Shown here: positions 1-6,520 of the stretch, one piece after another
How positions within the stretch are numbered: position 1 is the stretch's first letter
Layout: every line of letters begins with the position of its first letter
From: JBDHDH01 sp039591615
Lineage (GTDB): Bacteria; Gemmatimonadota; Gemmatimonadetes; Gemmatimonadales; GWC2-71-9
Direction: 5' to 3'
DNA: 20,380 bases
Assembly: GCA_039591615.1 (NCBI GenBank)
Contig: JBDHDH010000064.1
Coordinates: 1 to 20,380 of the forward strand
Program-made: the position numbers and the translations under genes
Notes under the pieces: model-generated
What the model was told of the DNA's origin: nothing
Databases searched by the model: none
The model's input: the letters and a program-made list of their open reading frames with translations, nothing else

Positions 1-194
1 CCGTCCTCGTCGCCCGGGAGAATCTCCGCGTCCAACAGGAGCGGTATCGTGTCGGGTCGACCACCATCATTGACCTGATCGCGGCACAGGTCGGCTTGAC
101 GGAGGCCGAAGCCGGGCTCGCCGAGGCACGCAATGGCGTCCGGTTGGCGCTCGTGGGGCTCGAGGCCGTTCTCGGACGGCGACTCTTCATGTAA
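1..194 (+). CDS. TolC-family outer membrane efflux protein (3' end only)
   Basis: This is the last 63 codons of a gene that begins before the window; the first complete codon is at position 3 and the TAA stop at 192-194. The visible residues form one amphipathic helix pattern with the motif QERYRVGSTTIIDLIAAQ, typical of the second long helical hairpin of TolC/OprM-type channels (family signature: RY..G..s..d.L.AQ). The protein would form the outer-membrane duct of a tripartite efflux pump. It ends with the usual helical tail and a short basic C-terminus (GRRLFM). The HlyD-type adaptor gene starts 26 bases downstream, so both are probably co-transcribed. Family assignment is fairly sure; substrate is unknown. 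Confidence 0.8.
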   Translation, partial: VLVARENLRVQQERYRVGSTTIIDLIAAQVGLTEAEAGLAEARNGVRLALVGLEAVLGRRLFM

Positions 195-218
195 AGGAAT
201 CTCGGGTAAAGGAATCTC
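191..218 (+). repeat. 13-bp direct duplication carrying two Shine-Dalgarno copies
   Basis: GTAAAGGAATCTC occurs twice (191-203 and 206-218) with a 15-bp period. The first copy contains the TAA stop of the TolC-like gene. The second places AAAGGA 7 bases before the GTG start of the adaptor. It looks like a small tandem duplication that produced a second ribosome-binding site. Confidence 0.6.
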
Positions 219-220
219 TG

Positions 221-1276
221 GTGAGACAGCACGTTGTGATACTGGCTGTGGCGCTGGCACTCTCCGGCTGCAGCAACGCCGAATCGGAGAACGCGACTGG
301 CGGTCCAGGTGGTGGCTTTCCTCCGATGCCGGTAGAAGTGGCGGTGGCGCGGGTGGAAACCGTTGTCGACGCCATCTTTGCGACGGGTGAGATCGAAGCT
401 GTCCAGTCTATCGAGCTGCGCCCTGAGGTCGAGGGAAGGCTCGTCGGGATCCTCGCGCGCGAGGGTACCGAAGTGCAGCAAGGTACTCCGCTATTCAAGG
501 TCGACGACGCCGAACTGCGGGCCCAGGTTGCTCGCCTCGAAGCCGATCGAGACCTCGCTGAGCAGGCGCTCGCGCGCACGCGCGATCTCCTGGAGCGTAA
601 TGCATCGTCGGAGGCGGATCTCGAGCAGGCGGAAGCCAACGCACGCAGCACGCGGGCACAGCTCGAGTTGCAGCAGGTGCGGCTGGAACGCACCATCGTG
701 CGGGCTCCCTTCGCGGGTGCGGTAGGGGAGCGTTTCGTGAGCCTGGGTGACTACGTCACCACATCCTTCCGCCTCACGACCCTGCAGACCGTCGATCCAC
801 AGCGGGCGTCTTTCCGGGTCCCCGAGCGATACGCGGACCGTCTTCGTGTGGGGCAGCGGGTGACCTTCAGGGTGGCCGCTGCGGAAGACAGGGAATTCCA
901 GGGAGTGGTGGACTTCGTCGATCCAGTCGTGCAACTGCCTGGTCGGACCATCACCGTGAAGGCCCGCGTCCCGAACCGCCGCCGAGAGCTCAAGCCGGGC
1001 ATGTTCATCGAAGTGCGGCTCGCCACCGACGTGCGCCCCGACGCCATCGTGATCCCAGAGGATGCGATCCTTCCTCTGCAAGGCGCAGACTTCGTATGGG
1101 TAGTCCAAGCGAGTCAAGCGAGCCGCCGTCAGGTGCAGCTCGGTGTGCGCACTCCGGGGTTCGTCGAGATTCTGAGCGGAGTGGTTGCAGGCGAGCAGGT
1201 GGTCGTAGGGGGGCAAGAGCGACTTCAGGAGGGAGCCCCGGTGGCGCCAACGGTAGTGGAGCGGGGCCTCGATTAA
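221..1276 (+). CDS. Efflux RND transporter periplasmic adaptor subunit (HlyD/AcrA family)
   Basis: Membrane-fusion protein that links an inner-membrane RND pump to a TolC-type channel. The N-terminus has a lipoprotein signal with lipobox LSGC (Cys17), so it is probably anchored in the inner membrane by lipid. Then come the barrel-sandwich half (about residues 45-95, with the typical GxLxxxLAREGTEVQQG-like turn), a coiled-coil hairpin (about 95-155, rich in LEAD/LEQAEAN heptads), the second lipoyl half (IVRAPFAGAVGER), a beta-barrel (about 190-265) and a membrane-proximal domain to the end. At 351 residues it has normal family length. The start is GTG with AAAGGA 7 bases upstream. No RND pump gene follows: the next gene is on the opposite strand, so the pump must lie upstream of the TolC-like gene or elsewhere. 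Confidence 0.9.
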   Translation: MRQHVVILAVALALSGCSNAESENATGGPGGGFPPMPVEVAVARVETVVDAIFATGEIEAVQSIELRPEVEGRLVGILAREGTEVQQGTPLFKVDDAELRAQVARLEADRDLAEQALARTRDLLERNASSEADLEQAEANARSTRAQLELQQVRLERTIVRAPFAGAVGERFVSLGDYVTTSFRLTTLQTVDPQRASFRVPERYADRLRVGQRVTFRVAAAEDREFQGVVDFVDPVVQLPGRTITVKARVPNRRRELKPGMFIEVRLATDVRPDAIVIPEDAILPLQGADFVWVVQASQASRRQVQLGVRTPGFVEILSGVVAGEQVVVGGQERLQEGAPVAPTVVERGLD

Positions 1277-1292
1277 CAACAACAAGAGTGCC

Positions 1293-1312
1293 GGGCGCAG
1301 TATGCCGCGCCC
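1293..1312. terminator. Weak hairpin between convergent genes
   Basis: GGGCGC (1293-1298) pairs with GCGCCC (1307-1312) around an 8-base loop, followed by TTC only. It lies between the convergent adaptor gene and the small secreted protein, where a bidirectional terminator is expected. The stem is short and lacks a T tract. Confidence 0.3.
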
Positions 1313-1326
1313 TTCGTACTGTTTCG

Positions 1327-1782
1327 CTAGTCGGGAAGCTCCACGCGCAGGTCGTGGCTCTTTCCGTCCCAACCCGAGCCCGGATAGCTGTACGTCACTT
1401 TCACGGCGTAGGTCCCGCCACCCAGGTGGTGCAGCCGCGCGCGGTACTCGAATGACGCAACCACCTGTGGACAAATGCGCGGAAGGGGGCTCGCCGTGAT
1501 GTGAAGAACCAGCGTGTGTCCGTCCTCCGCCAATCTTGCGGTGAGTTCGTAACATGGGGTTGGGGTCGTGATGACACCCGTGAGCGTGGCTTCCCCCCTC
1601 CTCGTCCCCGCCACTGCGACGGAATCGGCCGCAGCCGTCTGCAGGCCCCCGAGCACCTCGAATTCGAGCTCTGCTGCTTGATCGGGCTGGTCTCCCGCGC
1701 TCATTCCTCCACATGTCGCGCTACTCAACAACAACGTCAGCGCGAAGATTCGCATGGTCTCAGTCCGGTTGAGTCGCTGCAT
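1327..1782 (-). CDS. Small secreted protein of unknown function
   Basis: Not recognised. The chosen ATG (1780-1782) has GAAGG 8 bases upstream; a further ATG lies in frame upstream at 1818 and one downstream at 1755. From the chosen start the N-terminus is a signal peptide (MQRLNRTETMRIFALTLLLSSATCGG); the Cys could be a lipidation site, but SATC is a poor lipobox. The mature part (about 120 residues) has two Cys, in TPTPCYEL and PRICPQ, and alternating strand-like segments ending GTYAVKVTYSYP, suggesting a small beta-sandwich with one disulfide. It is convergent with the efflux adaptor and divergent from the S8 protease gene, separated from it by 134 bases. Confidence 0.6.
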   Translation of the reverse strand: MQRLNRTETMRIFALTLLLSSATCGGMSAGDQPDQAAELEFEVLGGLQTAAADSVAVAGTRRGEATLTGVITTPTPCYELTARLAEDGHTLVLHITASPLPRICPQVVASFEYRARLHHLGGGTYAVKVTYSYPGSGWDGKSHDLRVELPD

Positions 1783-1916
1783 CACGCCAGCCTTCGGACG
1801 CGTGACCTGTATCACCAAGGCCGCGCCCGCGATCCTGTATCGTCGGCTAATACTTCCATAACATTCTTCGAACAGTATCGTCCGGCAACCGGTCCTCCGC
1901 CGAAAGGAGCGGGATC

Positions 1917-3755
1917 ATGCGTTTCGCCGTCGCCACCTCGCTAGCCCTGTCAGCCATCTTTTGCACTCGGGTGTCTCATGCGCAGGACGTGACGCCGCAG
2001 CAGGTACGAACGCTGCTCGAACAAAACGTACCCGACCGTCCGACCTTCGTTCCGGGCCAAATCATCGTGAAGATGGTGGGGAACGTGACCATGTCGGGAG
2101 CGACGCTCTCGAGTTACGGGCTCGAAGCAGCCGAATACCGGATGGGCGGGGGTGAATATATCTACCGGATCCCGCCAACCGTCGTGGCAGCGTACGGAGC
2201 CCAGGCCCAACGAGACAGCACGTGGGCCGTCGCGAGACGCCTGAACGCTCGAGCCGATGTAGAGTACGCACACCCGAACTTCATCCTGTACATCACGGAT
2301 CGTCCTTCGTTCATGGCGGCCCCCGACTTGACGCCCAACGACACACGATTCGATCGACAGTGGCACTATCAGATCAACGGTTCCGGTGCCGGGGAATCGC
2401 CGGGAGGGATCGGGCTGCCACGGGCGTGGGATAGTGGCACGGGGGATGCCGGCGTGGTCGTCGCGATTCTCGACACCGGCATTCTGCCGGGACATTCCGA
2501 CATCACAGGCTCGCCGAACCTGCTGGCCGGCTTCGACATGATCACTGATCCCGGTACCGCGAACGATGGAGATGGCCGGGACAACGACCCCACGGATCCT
2601 GGTGACGCCGCGGGGCCGAACGAGTGTTTTCCCGGTAGCCCCCCCTTGCCGGACAGCTGGCACGGCACCCACGTGGCCGGAACCGTTGGCGTAGGGGTGA
2701 CGAACAACAATCTGGGTGTCGCAGGGGTCAACTGGAACGTGGGTGTGCTACCGGTGCGTGTGCTGGGGAAGTGTGGTGCCACTACCGCCGACATCAACGA
2801 CGCGATTCGATGGGCTGCGGGACTCCCCGTTCCTGGCGTGCCTGCGAACCCCACTCCAGCCCGGGTGATCAACATGAGTCTCGGCACCCCACCAGGAGTC
2901 CCGTGCTCGGCATCGCCATCAACCCAGGCGGCCATCAACGATGCGGTGGCCGCCGGAGCCGCGGTGGTGGTGGCCGCCGGGAACGACGCGGTGGACGCCT
3001 CGCAAGTCTTACCGGCAAGCTGTGACAACGTGATCACCGTTGCGGCGAGCGATGCCCGTGGGCGCCTCGTGAGGCGCTACTCGAACTTCGGCACCACGGT
3101 CGAGATCATGGCCCCTGGCGGCGACGTGCAACGCGACGACAGTGGCGATGGCGATCCGGACGGTGTGCTCTCCATGATCCAGGGCGGCTACGCCTACTAC
3201 AACGGGACCTCGATGGCCGCGCCGCACGTGGCAGGGGTGGTGGCCCTGTGGCTGGCCACCGATCCCATGCTCACCCCCGCGCAGCTTCTGGCGGAACTCC
3301 AGGCGAACGCCCTCCCGCGCAACGCCACCCAGTGTCCCGAGCTCTGCGGGGCAGGCCTCCTGAACGCGGACCGCGCAACCACACCGCCTCTTCGCATCAC
3401 TGTGGTGCTGGATCCCGATCGGACCCTCGGTGTGGGCGAAACGACGACGGTGCGGGCGTCCGTCTCGCGGGGTGGAACGCCGGAAGTGGGTGCGACGGTG
3501 GGCTTCTCTACGGATGACCCGGCGCTGGCCACCGTTGCCCCTGCAACGGCCATCACTGACAACGCCGGCGTTGCCAGCGCCACGGTGACGGCGGTGGCGG
3601 TGGGGGAAACCACCGTCTTTGCTTCCGTCAACGGAGTCACAGCATCGACACCGGTGCGCGTCCCGACGTTCTCGATGCTGATATTGGCCCTGTTGGCGCT
3701 GGCCGTGCTGGTCACCGGTTTGATCGGACGCGAGCGGCGCCCCACGGCAGCATGA
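1917..3755 (+). CDS. S8 subtilisin-like serine protease with IPTL-CTERM-like sorting signal
   Basis: Secreted serine endopeptidase. A Sec signal peptide covers residues 1-22 (cleavage after SHA). A propeptide-like region follows (about 23-135, with FVPGQIIVKM, as in fervidolysin-type N-prodomains). The catalytic domain spans about 145-485, with Asp186 in VAILDTG, His249 in WHGTHVAG, oxyanion Asn356 in AAGN and Ser432 in NGTSMAAPH. An Ig-like domain fills about 492-580. The last 31 residues form a tripartite sorting signal: VPTF (582-585), a hydrophobic helix (586-604) and the basic patch RERR. This resembles IPTL-CTERM, but the usual SEWG after PT is replaced by FSML. The ATG has AAAGGAG 7 bases upstream. 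Its stop overlaps the start of the exosortase gene, so the protease is the likely cargo. Confidence 0.92.
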   Translation: MRFAVATSLALSAIFCTRVSHAQDVTPQQVRTLLEQNVPDRPTFVPGQIIVKMVGNVTMSGATLSSYGLEAAEYRMGGGEYIYRIPPTVVAAYGAQAQRDSTWAVARRLNARADVEYAHPNFILYITDRPSFMAAPDLTPNDTRFDRQWHYQINGSGAGESPGGIGLPRAWDSGTGDAGVVVAILDTGILPGHSDITGSPNLLAGFDMITDPGTANDGDGRDNDPTDPGDAAGPNECFPGSPPLPDSWHGTHVAGTVGVGVTNNNLGVAGVNWNVGVLPVRVLGKCGATTADINDAIRWAAGLPVPGVPANPTPARVINMSLGTPPGVPCSASPSTQAAINDAVAAGAAVVVAAGNDAVDASQVLPASCDNVITVAASDARGRLVRRYSNFGTTVEIMAPGGDVQRDDSGDGDPDGVLSMIQGGYAYYNGTSMAAPHVAGVVALWLATDPMLTPAQLLAELQANALPRNATQCPELCGAGLLNADRATTPPLRITVVLDPDRTLGVGETTTVRASVSRGGTPEVGATVGFSTDDPALATVAPATAITDNAGVASATVTAVAVGETTVFASVNGVTASTPVRVPTFSMLILALLALAVLVTGLIGRERRPTAA

Positions 3756-4261
3756 GCGCCCGCTCTCGACGGCATTCGGATGGCGGGGCAAGGCTCCGCT
3801 TTGCGCTTGCTCTGCTGATCTTCGTTCCCGTTATGGCTCTCGTCTTTCGGGACGGGGTCATGGGGAACCTCTTGATGGCCCTTCGCGCCGCGACGGCCGA
3901 AGGGACCGTACACCTCCTCAGTGGGATCGGCATCGACGCCGCACGGCAGGCCACCGCCGTGTTTCACCCCACTGGCTTTGGAATCGAGATCTCCCGAGGA
4001 TGCACCGGCTTCGTTGGCTGCGCGCTGTTGGTGGTCGCGGTTTCCACCTACCCAGCGGATCCGCGCGCTCGATGGATTGGCCTGTTGTTCTGTCCGGTGG
4101 CCTTCCTGGTGGTGAACTTCCTCCGTCTCACTCACCTGTTCTACGTGGGTGTCTATCATCCCAGTCTCTTTCACGTCGCCCATGCCGTCGTCTGGCAAGG
4201 GGTCATGGTCATTACGGTGATCGCGTTGTGGATGGGGTGGAGGGTGTTCGCGCGTCGGTGA
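3752..4261 (+). CDS. xrtH: Exosortase, probably exosortase H type (XrtH)
   Basis: Integral-membrane transpeptidase-like enzyme of the exosortase/archaeosortase superfamily, which cleaves the PEP-CTERM-like tails of secreted proteins at the membrane. The proposed triad is visible: Cys84 in ISRGCTGFVG, Arg125 in VNFLRLTHLFY and His144 in HVAHAVVW, in the family order and spacing. Four to five hydrophobic segments lie at about 15-33, 83-98, 108-125 and 145-165. At 169 residues it is much shorter than XrtA and matches the small exosortase H class, which from memory serves IPTL-CTERM proteins. The ATG overlaps the protease stop (ATGA), indicating translational coupling. The subclass rests on size and on the adjacent cargo; the superfamily is secure. 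Confidence 0.85.
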   Translation: MSARSRRHSDGGARLRFALALLIFVPVMALVFRDGVMGNLLMALRAATAEGTVHLLSGIGIDAARQATAVFHPTGFGIEISRGCTGFVGCALLVVAVSTYPADPRARWIGLLFCPVAFLVVNFLRLTHLFYVGVYHPSLFHVAHAVVWQGVMVITVIALWMGWRVFARR

Positions 4262-4327
4262 CGCAATCGCGGAGTGGGGTATTCTTACGGCGGTGGCTAG
4301 CCGAGAATGTCGAGGCCCAAGATCGGG

Positions 4328-4359
4328 TTCGGCGGCCGAGTTGTTCCCCGGCCGCCGAA
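4328..4359. terminator. Strong hairpin between convergent exosortase and fasciclin genes
   Basis: An 11-bp perfect stem (TTCGGCGGCCG at 4328-4338 with CGGCCGCCGAA at 4349-4359) and a 10-base loop sit 12 bases past the fasciclin stop and about 66 past the exosortase stop. There is no T run on either side, so a factor-assisted or bidirectional terminator is likelier than a canonical intrinsic one. Confidence 0.5.
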
Positions 4360-4371
4360 GATGGATCCCGA

Positions 4372-4866
4372 TTACGTACCTGGGAGAATCACGGTGTCGA
4401 TGACGTGAATCACGCCGTTGGACGCTCGGATGTCGGCTTTCACGACCGTGGCATTGTCCACCATGACCGAGCCGTCTTTGACCGTGATGCGAACGTTCTG
4501 CCCGTTCACCGTCTTCGCCTTGTCCAGCTTCACCACCTGCTCCGACATGACGCTTCCAGCCACGACGTGGTACGTGAGGATCGCCGTGAGCTTCTTCTTG
4601 TCCTTGAGGAGCGCTTCGAGGGTGCCCGCGGGGAGCTTCCCGAACGCCTCATCGGTGGGCGCGAACACGGTGAACGGCCCTTCCCCCTTCAGTGTCTCCA
4701 CGAGGTCCGCAGCTTGAAGGGCCTGGGCCAGCGTATTGAACGAGCCGGCCTCGATGGCGACGTCTACGATGTCCTTCGTTTGCTTCTTGCCGTACTGGGC
4801 CTCGGCCGCGCCCGCTCCGGCGGTGATCGCAAAGGCGGCGACCGCAGCAAGTGTCGTGAGCTTCAT
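4372..4866 (-). CDS. Secreted fasciclin (FAS1) domain protein
   Basis: Single-domain FAS1 protein of 164 residues, a usual size for bacterial members. A signal peptide spans residues 1-23 (cleavage near AEA-QYG). The domain shows the family hallmarks: DIVDVAIEAGSFNTLAQAL at the start, the H1 box GPFTVFAPTDEAFGKLP, then LTYHVVAG, and the H2-like end GVIHVIDTVILPG. It is exported to the periplasm or surface; FAS1 domains act in adhesion and matrix contacts, and the bacterial role is unclear. The ATG is preceded by GGAGGT 10 bases upstream. Its promoter region shares an unusual 18-bp module with the neighbouring receiver gene, suggesting common control by the CarH-like regulator at 5474-6454. 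Confidence 0.92.
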   Translation of the reverse strand: MKLTTLAAVAAFAITAGAGAAEAQYGKKQTKDIVDVAIEAGSFNTLAQALQAADLVETLKGEGPFTVFAPTDEAFGKLPAGTLEALLKDKKKLTAILTYHVVAGSVMSEQVVKLDKAKTVNGQNVRITVKDGSVMVDNATVVKADIRASNGVIHVIDTVILPGT

Positions 4867-4914
4867 TCTGTTTGTGACCTCCGATTTGGGGTTTACCTAG
4901 GAACGCTAGACAAG

Positions 4915-4955
4915 AAGGTAGGCATGAAGAACGGTTTTGTCAAGTGATTGTATAA
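4915..4955 (-). promoter_or_regulatory. Fasciclin gene promoter with putative CarH-type operator
   Basis: On the minus strand TTATACAATCACTTGACA (4955-4938) ends in a consensus -35 box (4938-4943), followed after 17 bases by a poor -10 candidate TACCTT (4920-4915). The TATACA half-site (4954-4949) lies 11 bp before TTGACA, matching the 11-bp repeat phase and nTnTACA half-site remembered for CarH operators. A further weaker half-site (TGTACT) lies 10 bp upstream. The same module precedes the receiver gene at 5412-5429 with 15 of 18 identical bases. Confidence 0.55.
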
Positions 4956-4967
4956 GTTAGTACATGG

Positions 4968-4981
4968 ACAATCGTTATGTA
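4968..4981 (+). repeat. 14-bp direct repeat, copy 1 (overlaps receiver stop codon)
   Basis: ACAATCGTTATGTA here and ACAATCGTTGTGTA at 5370-5383 differ at one base of 14 and flank the receiver gene exactly: this copy contains the gene's stop codon (TAA on the minus strand, 4975-4977). It also lies upstream of the fasciclin promoter. Confidence 0.55.
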
Positions 4982-5358
4982 TGCTCGCGGGAACCGACCC
5001 GCTCAATGGTGGCGAAGAGTTCTTCCAGCTCGAAGGGCTTGGGTATCACCGGCAGGCCCTGAGCGGCGAACCACGCGGCATCTTCACTGGATTGCGATTC
5101 CCCGCTCAGGACGATCACGCGGCTCCCGAGCTGAGGCTCATGCTCCAACATTTTGCCGTACAAGAGCTTACCTGACGTACCCGGAATGCGAAGGTCCAGA
5201 AGTACCACGTCCGGCTTCTGATCCTTGGCCATTCGGAGGGCGGCTGGACCGTCTTCGGCCACCGCAGGCGAATGACCCTGCCGCTCTAGGCTCCGCATCA
5301 GCACCCTCTGGACAGCGGGATCGTCATCAATCACGAGTACGCGCAGTCGCCTTGGCAT
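4975..5358 (-). CDS. Stand-alone receiver-domain response regulator
   Basis: A 127-residue CheY-like protein made only of a phosphoacceptor (REC) domain. Key residues are present: acidic pair D11-D12-D13 in VIDDDP, phosphoacceptor Asp55 in VVLLDLRIPG, Ser85 in VIVLSGES and Lys107 in PVIPKPFE. There is no output domain, so it must act through a partner protein. The ATG at 5356-5358 has AAGG 5 bases upstream; a TTG five codons earlier is possible but less likely. It is divergent from the CarH-like regulator with a shared 115-bp promoter region, and it precedes the fasciclin gene in the same direction with its own intervening promoter. No histidine kinase is adjacent. The AQGLPVIPKPFELEEL tail is typical of receivers paired with hybrid kinases. 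Confidence 0.9.
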   Translation of the reverse strand: MPRRLRVLVIDDDPAVQRVLMRSLERQGHSPAVAEDGPAALRMAKDQKPDVVLLDLRIPGTSGKLLYGKMLEHEPQLGSRVIVLSGESQSSEDAAWFAAQGLPVIPKPFELEELFATIERVGSREHT

Positions 5359-5369
5359 ACCAGCCTTGT

Positions 5370-5383
5370 ACAATCGTTGTGTA
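5370..5383 (+). repeat. 14-bp direct repeat, copy 2 (in receiver 5' leader)
   Basis: ACAATCGTTGTGTA. This copy sits at about the predicted transcription start of the receiver gene (start expected near 5382). Just outside it the palindrome TTGTACAA (5367-5374) contains a perfect TnTACA half-site. A protein bound here could block initiation. Confidence 0.5.
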
Positions 5384-5388
5384 AGGAC

Positions 5389-5429
5389 ATTCTGCGAAAC
5401 GACACCTCTTCTGTCAAGAGAATGTATAT
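5389..5429 (-). promoter_or_regulatory. Receiver gene promoter with putative CarH-type operator
   Basis: On the minus strand ATATACATTCTCTTGACA (5429-5412) ends in a consensus -35 TTGACA (5417-5412), followed by a 17-base spacer and CAGAAT (5394-5389) as -10. The TATACA element is placed 11 bp before TTGACA, exactly as at the fasciclin gene. The TATACA element is also only 10 bp from the -35 box of the divergent regulator promoter, so one bound oligomer could affect both. Confidence 0.6.
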
Positions 5430-5438
5430 ATTATGACG

Positions 5439-5474
5439 TTGACATACCATTAACAGTGGCCTATCATTGTCGCA
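5439..5474 (+). promoter_or_regulatory. Promoter of the CarH-like gene, predicted leaderless
   Basis: TTGACA (5439-5444), a 17-base spacer and TATCAT (5462-5467) form a near-consensus sigma-70 promoter. Counting the usual 7 bases puts the transcription start at 5474, which is the A of the ATG. No Shine-Dalgarno sequence precedes that ATG, which agrees with leaderless translation. Confidence 0.6.
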
Positions 5475-6454
5475 TGCGTGAGAACGATCGACACAGGGGC
5501 AAGCACCCGATTCGGGTCGTTGCGCTGCGCACCGGGCTATCGCCTTCGGTCCTGCGAGCCTGGGAGCGCCGGTACGGCGTGGTCACCCCTACCCGCAGCG
5601 AAGGTGGGCAGCGGCTGTATTCCGACGCGGACATCGAGCGCCTCACGCTTCTGAACCGGGCCACGCAGGCAGGCCGTGCCATCAGCCACGTCGCGAAGCT
5701 GGATAGTGCCGAGCTCGGAGGGTTGATCGCGGAGGACGAAGCGGCTCTCCGAGGTGGCGTTGCGTCTGGACGGAACGAAAGAGCGGGCACTTCGCGGGCG
5801 CCTCAGTTGATTGACCATGCCGCCTTGGCGGAAGCGCTGGCTGCCGTGGAGGGGATGGATGGTGATCGTCTGGAGGTGATCCTCAAGCGGGCCATCCTGG
5901 ATGAAGGGGCCGGGGGGGTTACCGAGCAGTTGTTAGTTCCCCTGCTTCGGCAGGTCGGTGATCGTTGGCAGGAAGGCACGCTGCGGCCGAGGCATGAGCA
6001 TCTCGCCACCGGGGTGCTGCGCAAGGTGATTGGGTGGATGACTGACGCTGCAGAGCCCGCCCGCGATGCCGGTCGCATTGTGATTGGAACTCCCTCCGGT
6101 GAGCGTCACGAGATTGGGGCGATGCTCGCGGCCGCGGCTGCGGTCTCCCAGGGGTGGGAGGTCACCTTTCTGGGCTGTGACCTGCCGGTCGAGGACATCG
6201 TGGGGGCCGCACGGGAGGTAGGTGCTGACGTCGTGGGACTGAGCATCATTGACCCTGAGGGCGCCGCACGCTGGGGTCGCTTGGTTGCCCAGATTCGCCA
6301 GCAGCTTCCTGAGAATGTGACGGTCATCCTCGGTGGATCATCCGCCCGGATGTTGGGAGTCGTGCTCGACCGTCCCGGCATCGAGCGAGTGAGCAACCTC
6401 TCCGAGTTCCGGGCTCTCCTCCGCTCGCTCCGCGTCACCGCCGCGGCAACCTAG
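5474..6454 (+). CDS. MerR-family B12-binding transcription regulator (CarH/LitR-like photoreceptor)
   Basis: A 326-residue regulator. The N-terminal MerR helix-turn-helix spans about 10-80 (VVALRTGLSPSVLRAWERRYGVVTPTRSEGGQRLYS). A four-helix B12-cap domain follows (about 115-195), carrying the CarH signature W-x9-EH (Trp165, Glu175, His176). The Rossmann cobalamin-binding domain (about 200-320) has ExHxxG (Glu210, His212, Gly215), His212 being the expected lower cobalt ligand, plus LSIID and ILGGSSA loops. In CarH proteins adenosylcobalamin drives tetramer binding to DNA in the dark, and light breaks the Co-C bond. The residue after Trp165 is Gln, where Thermus CarH has the His that forms the light-state adduct. 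The ORF is open upstream to 5366, but the promoter supports the ATG at 5474. Confidence 0.9.
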   Translation: MRENDRHRGKHPIRVVALRTGLSPSVLRAWERRYGVVTPTRSEGGQRLYSDADIERLTLLNRATQAGRAISHVAKLDSAELGGLIAEDEAALRGGVASGRNERAGTSRAPQLIDHAALAEALAAVEGMDGDRLEVILKRAILDEGAGGVTEQLLVPLLRQVGDRWQEGTLRPRHEHLATGVLRKVIGWMTDAAEPARDAGRIVIGTPSGERHEIGAMLAAAAAVSQGWEVTFLGCDLPVEDIVGAAREVGADVVGLSIIDPEGAARWGRLVAQIRQQLPENVTVILGGSSARMLGVVLDRPGIERVSNLSEFRALLRSLRVTAAAT

Positions 6455-6520
6455 CCCTCACCCCCGCCACCGGAGGTTGAGTCGGTGCCCCTGCTCCGGC
6501 TCTCGGCCCGGAATGGAAGA

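Noticed and set aside
491..1714. Minus-strand open frame of 407 codons
   Set aside because: It runs opposite the HlyD adaptor gene and across the convergent small-protein gene; the translation is Arg/His-rich with no recognisable domain, a typical high-GC shadow.
3197..4198. Minus-strand open frame of 333 codons over the protease end and exosortase
   Set aside because: The plus strand carries the protease catalytic Ser motif, sorting signal and exosortase triad; the minus product is low-complexity.
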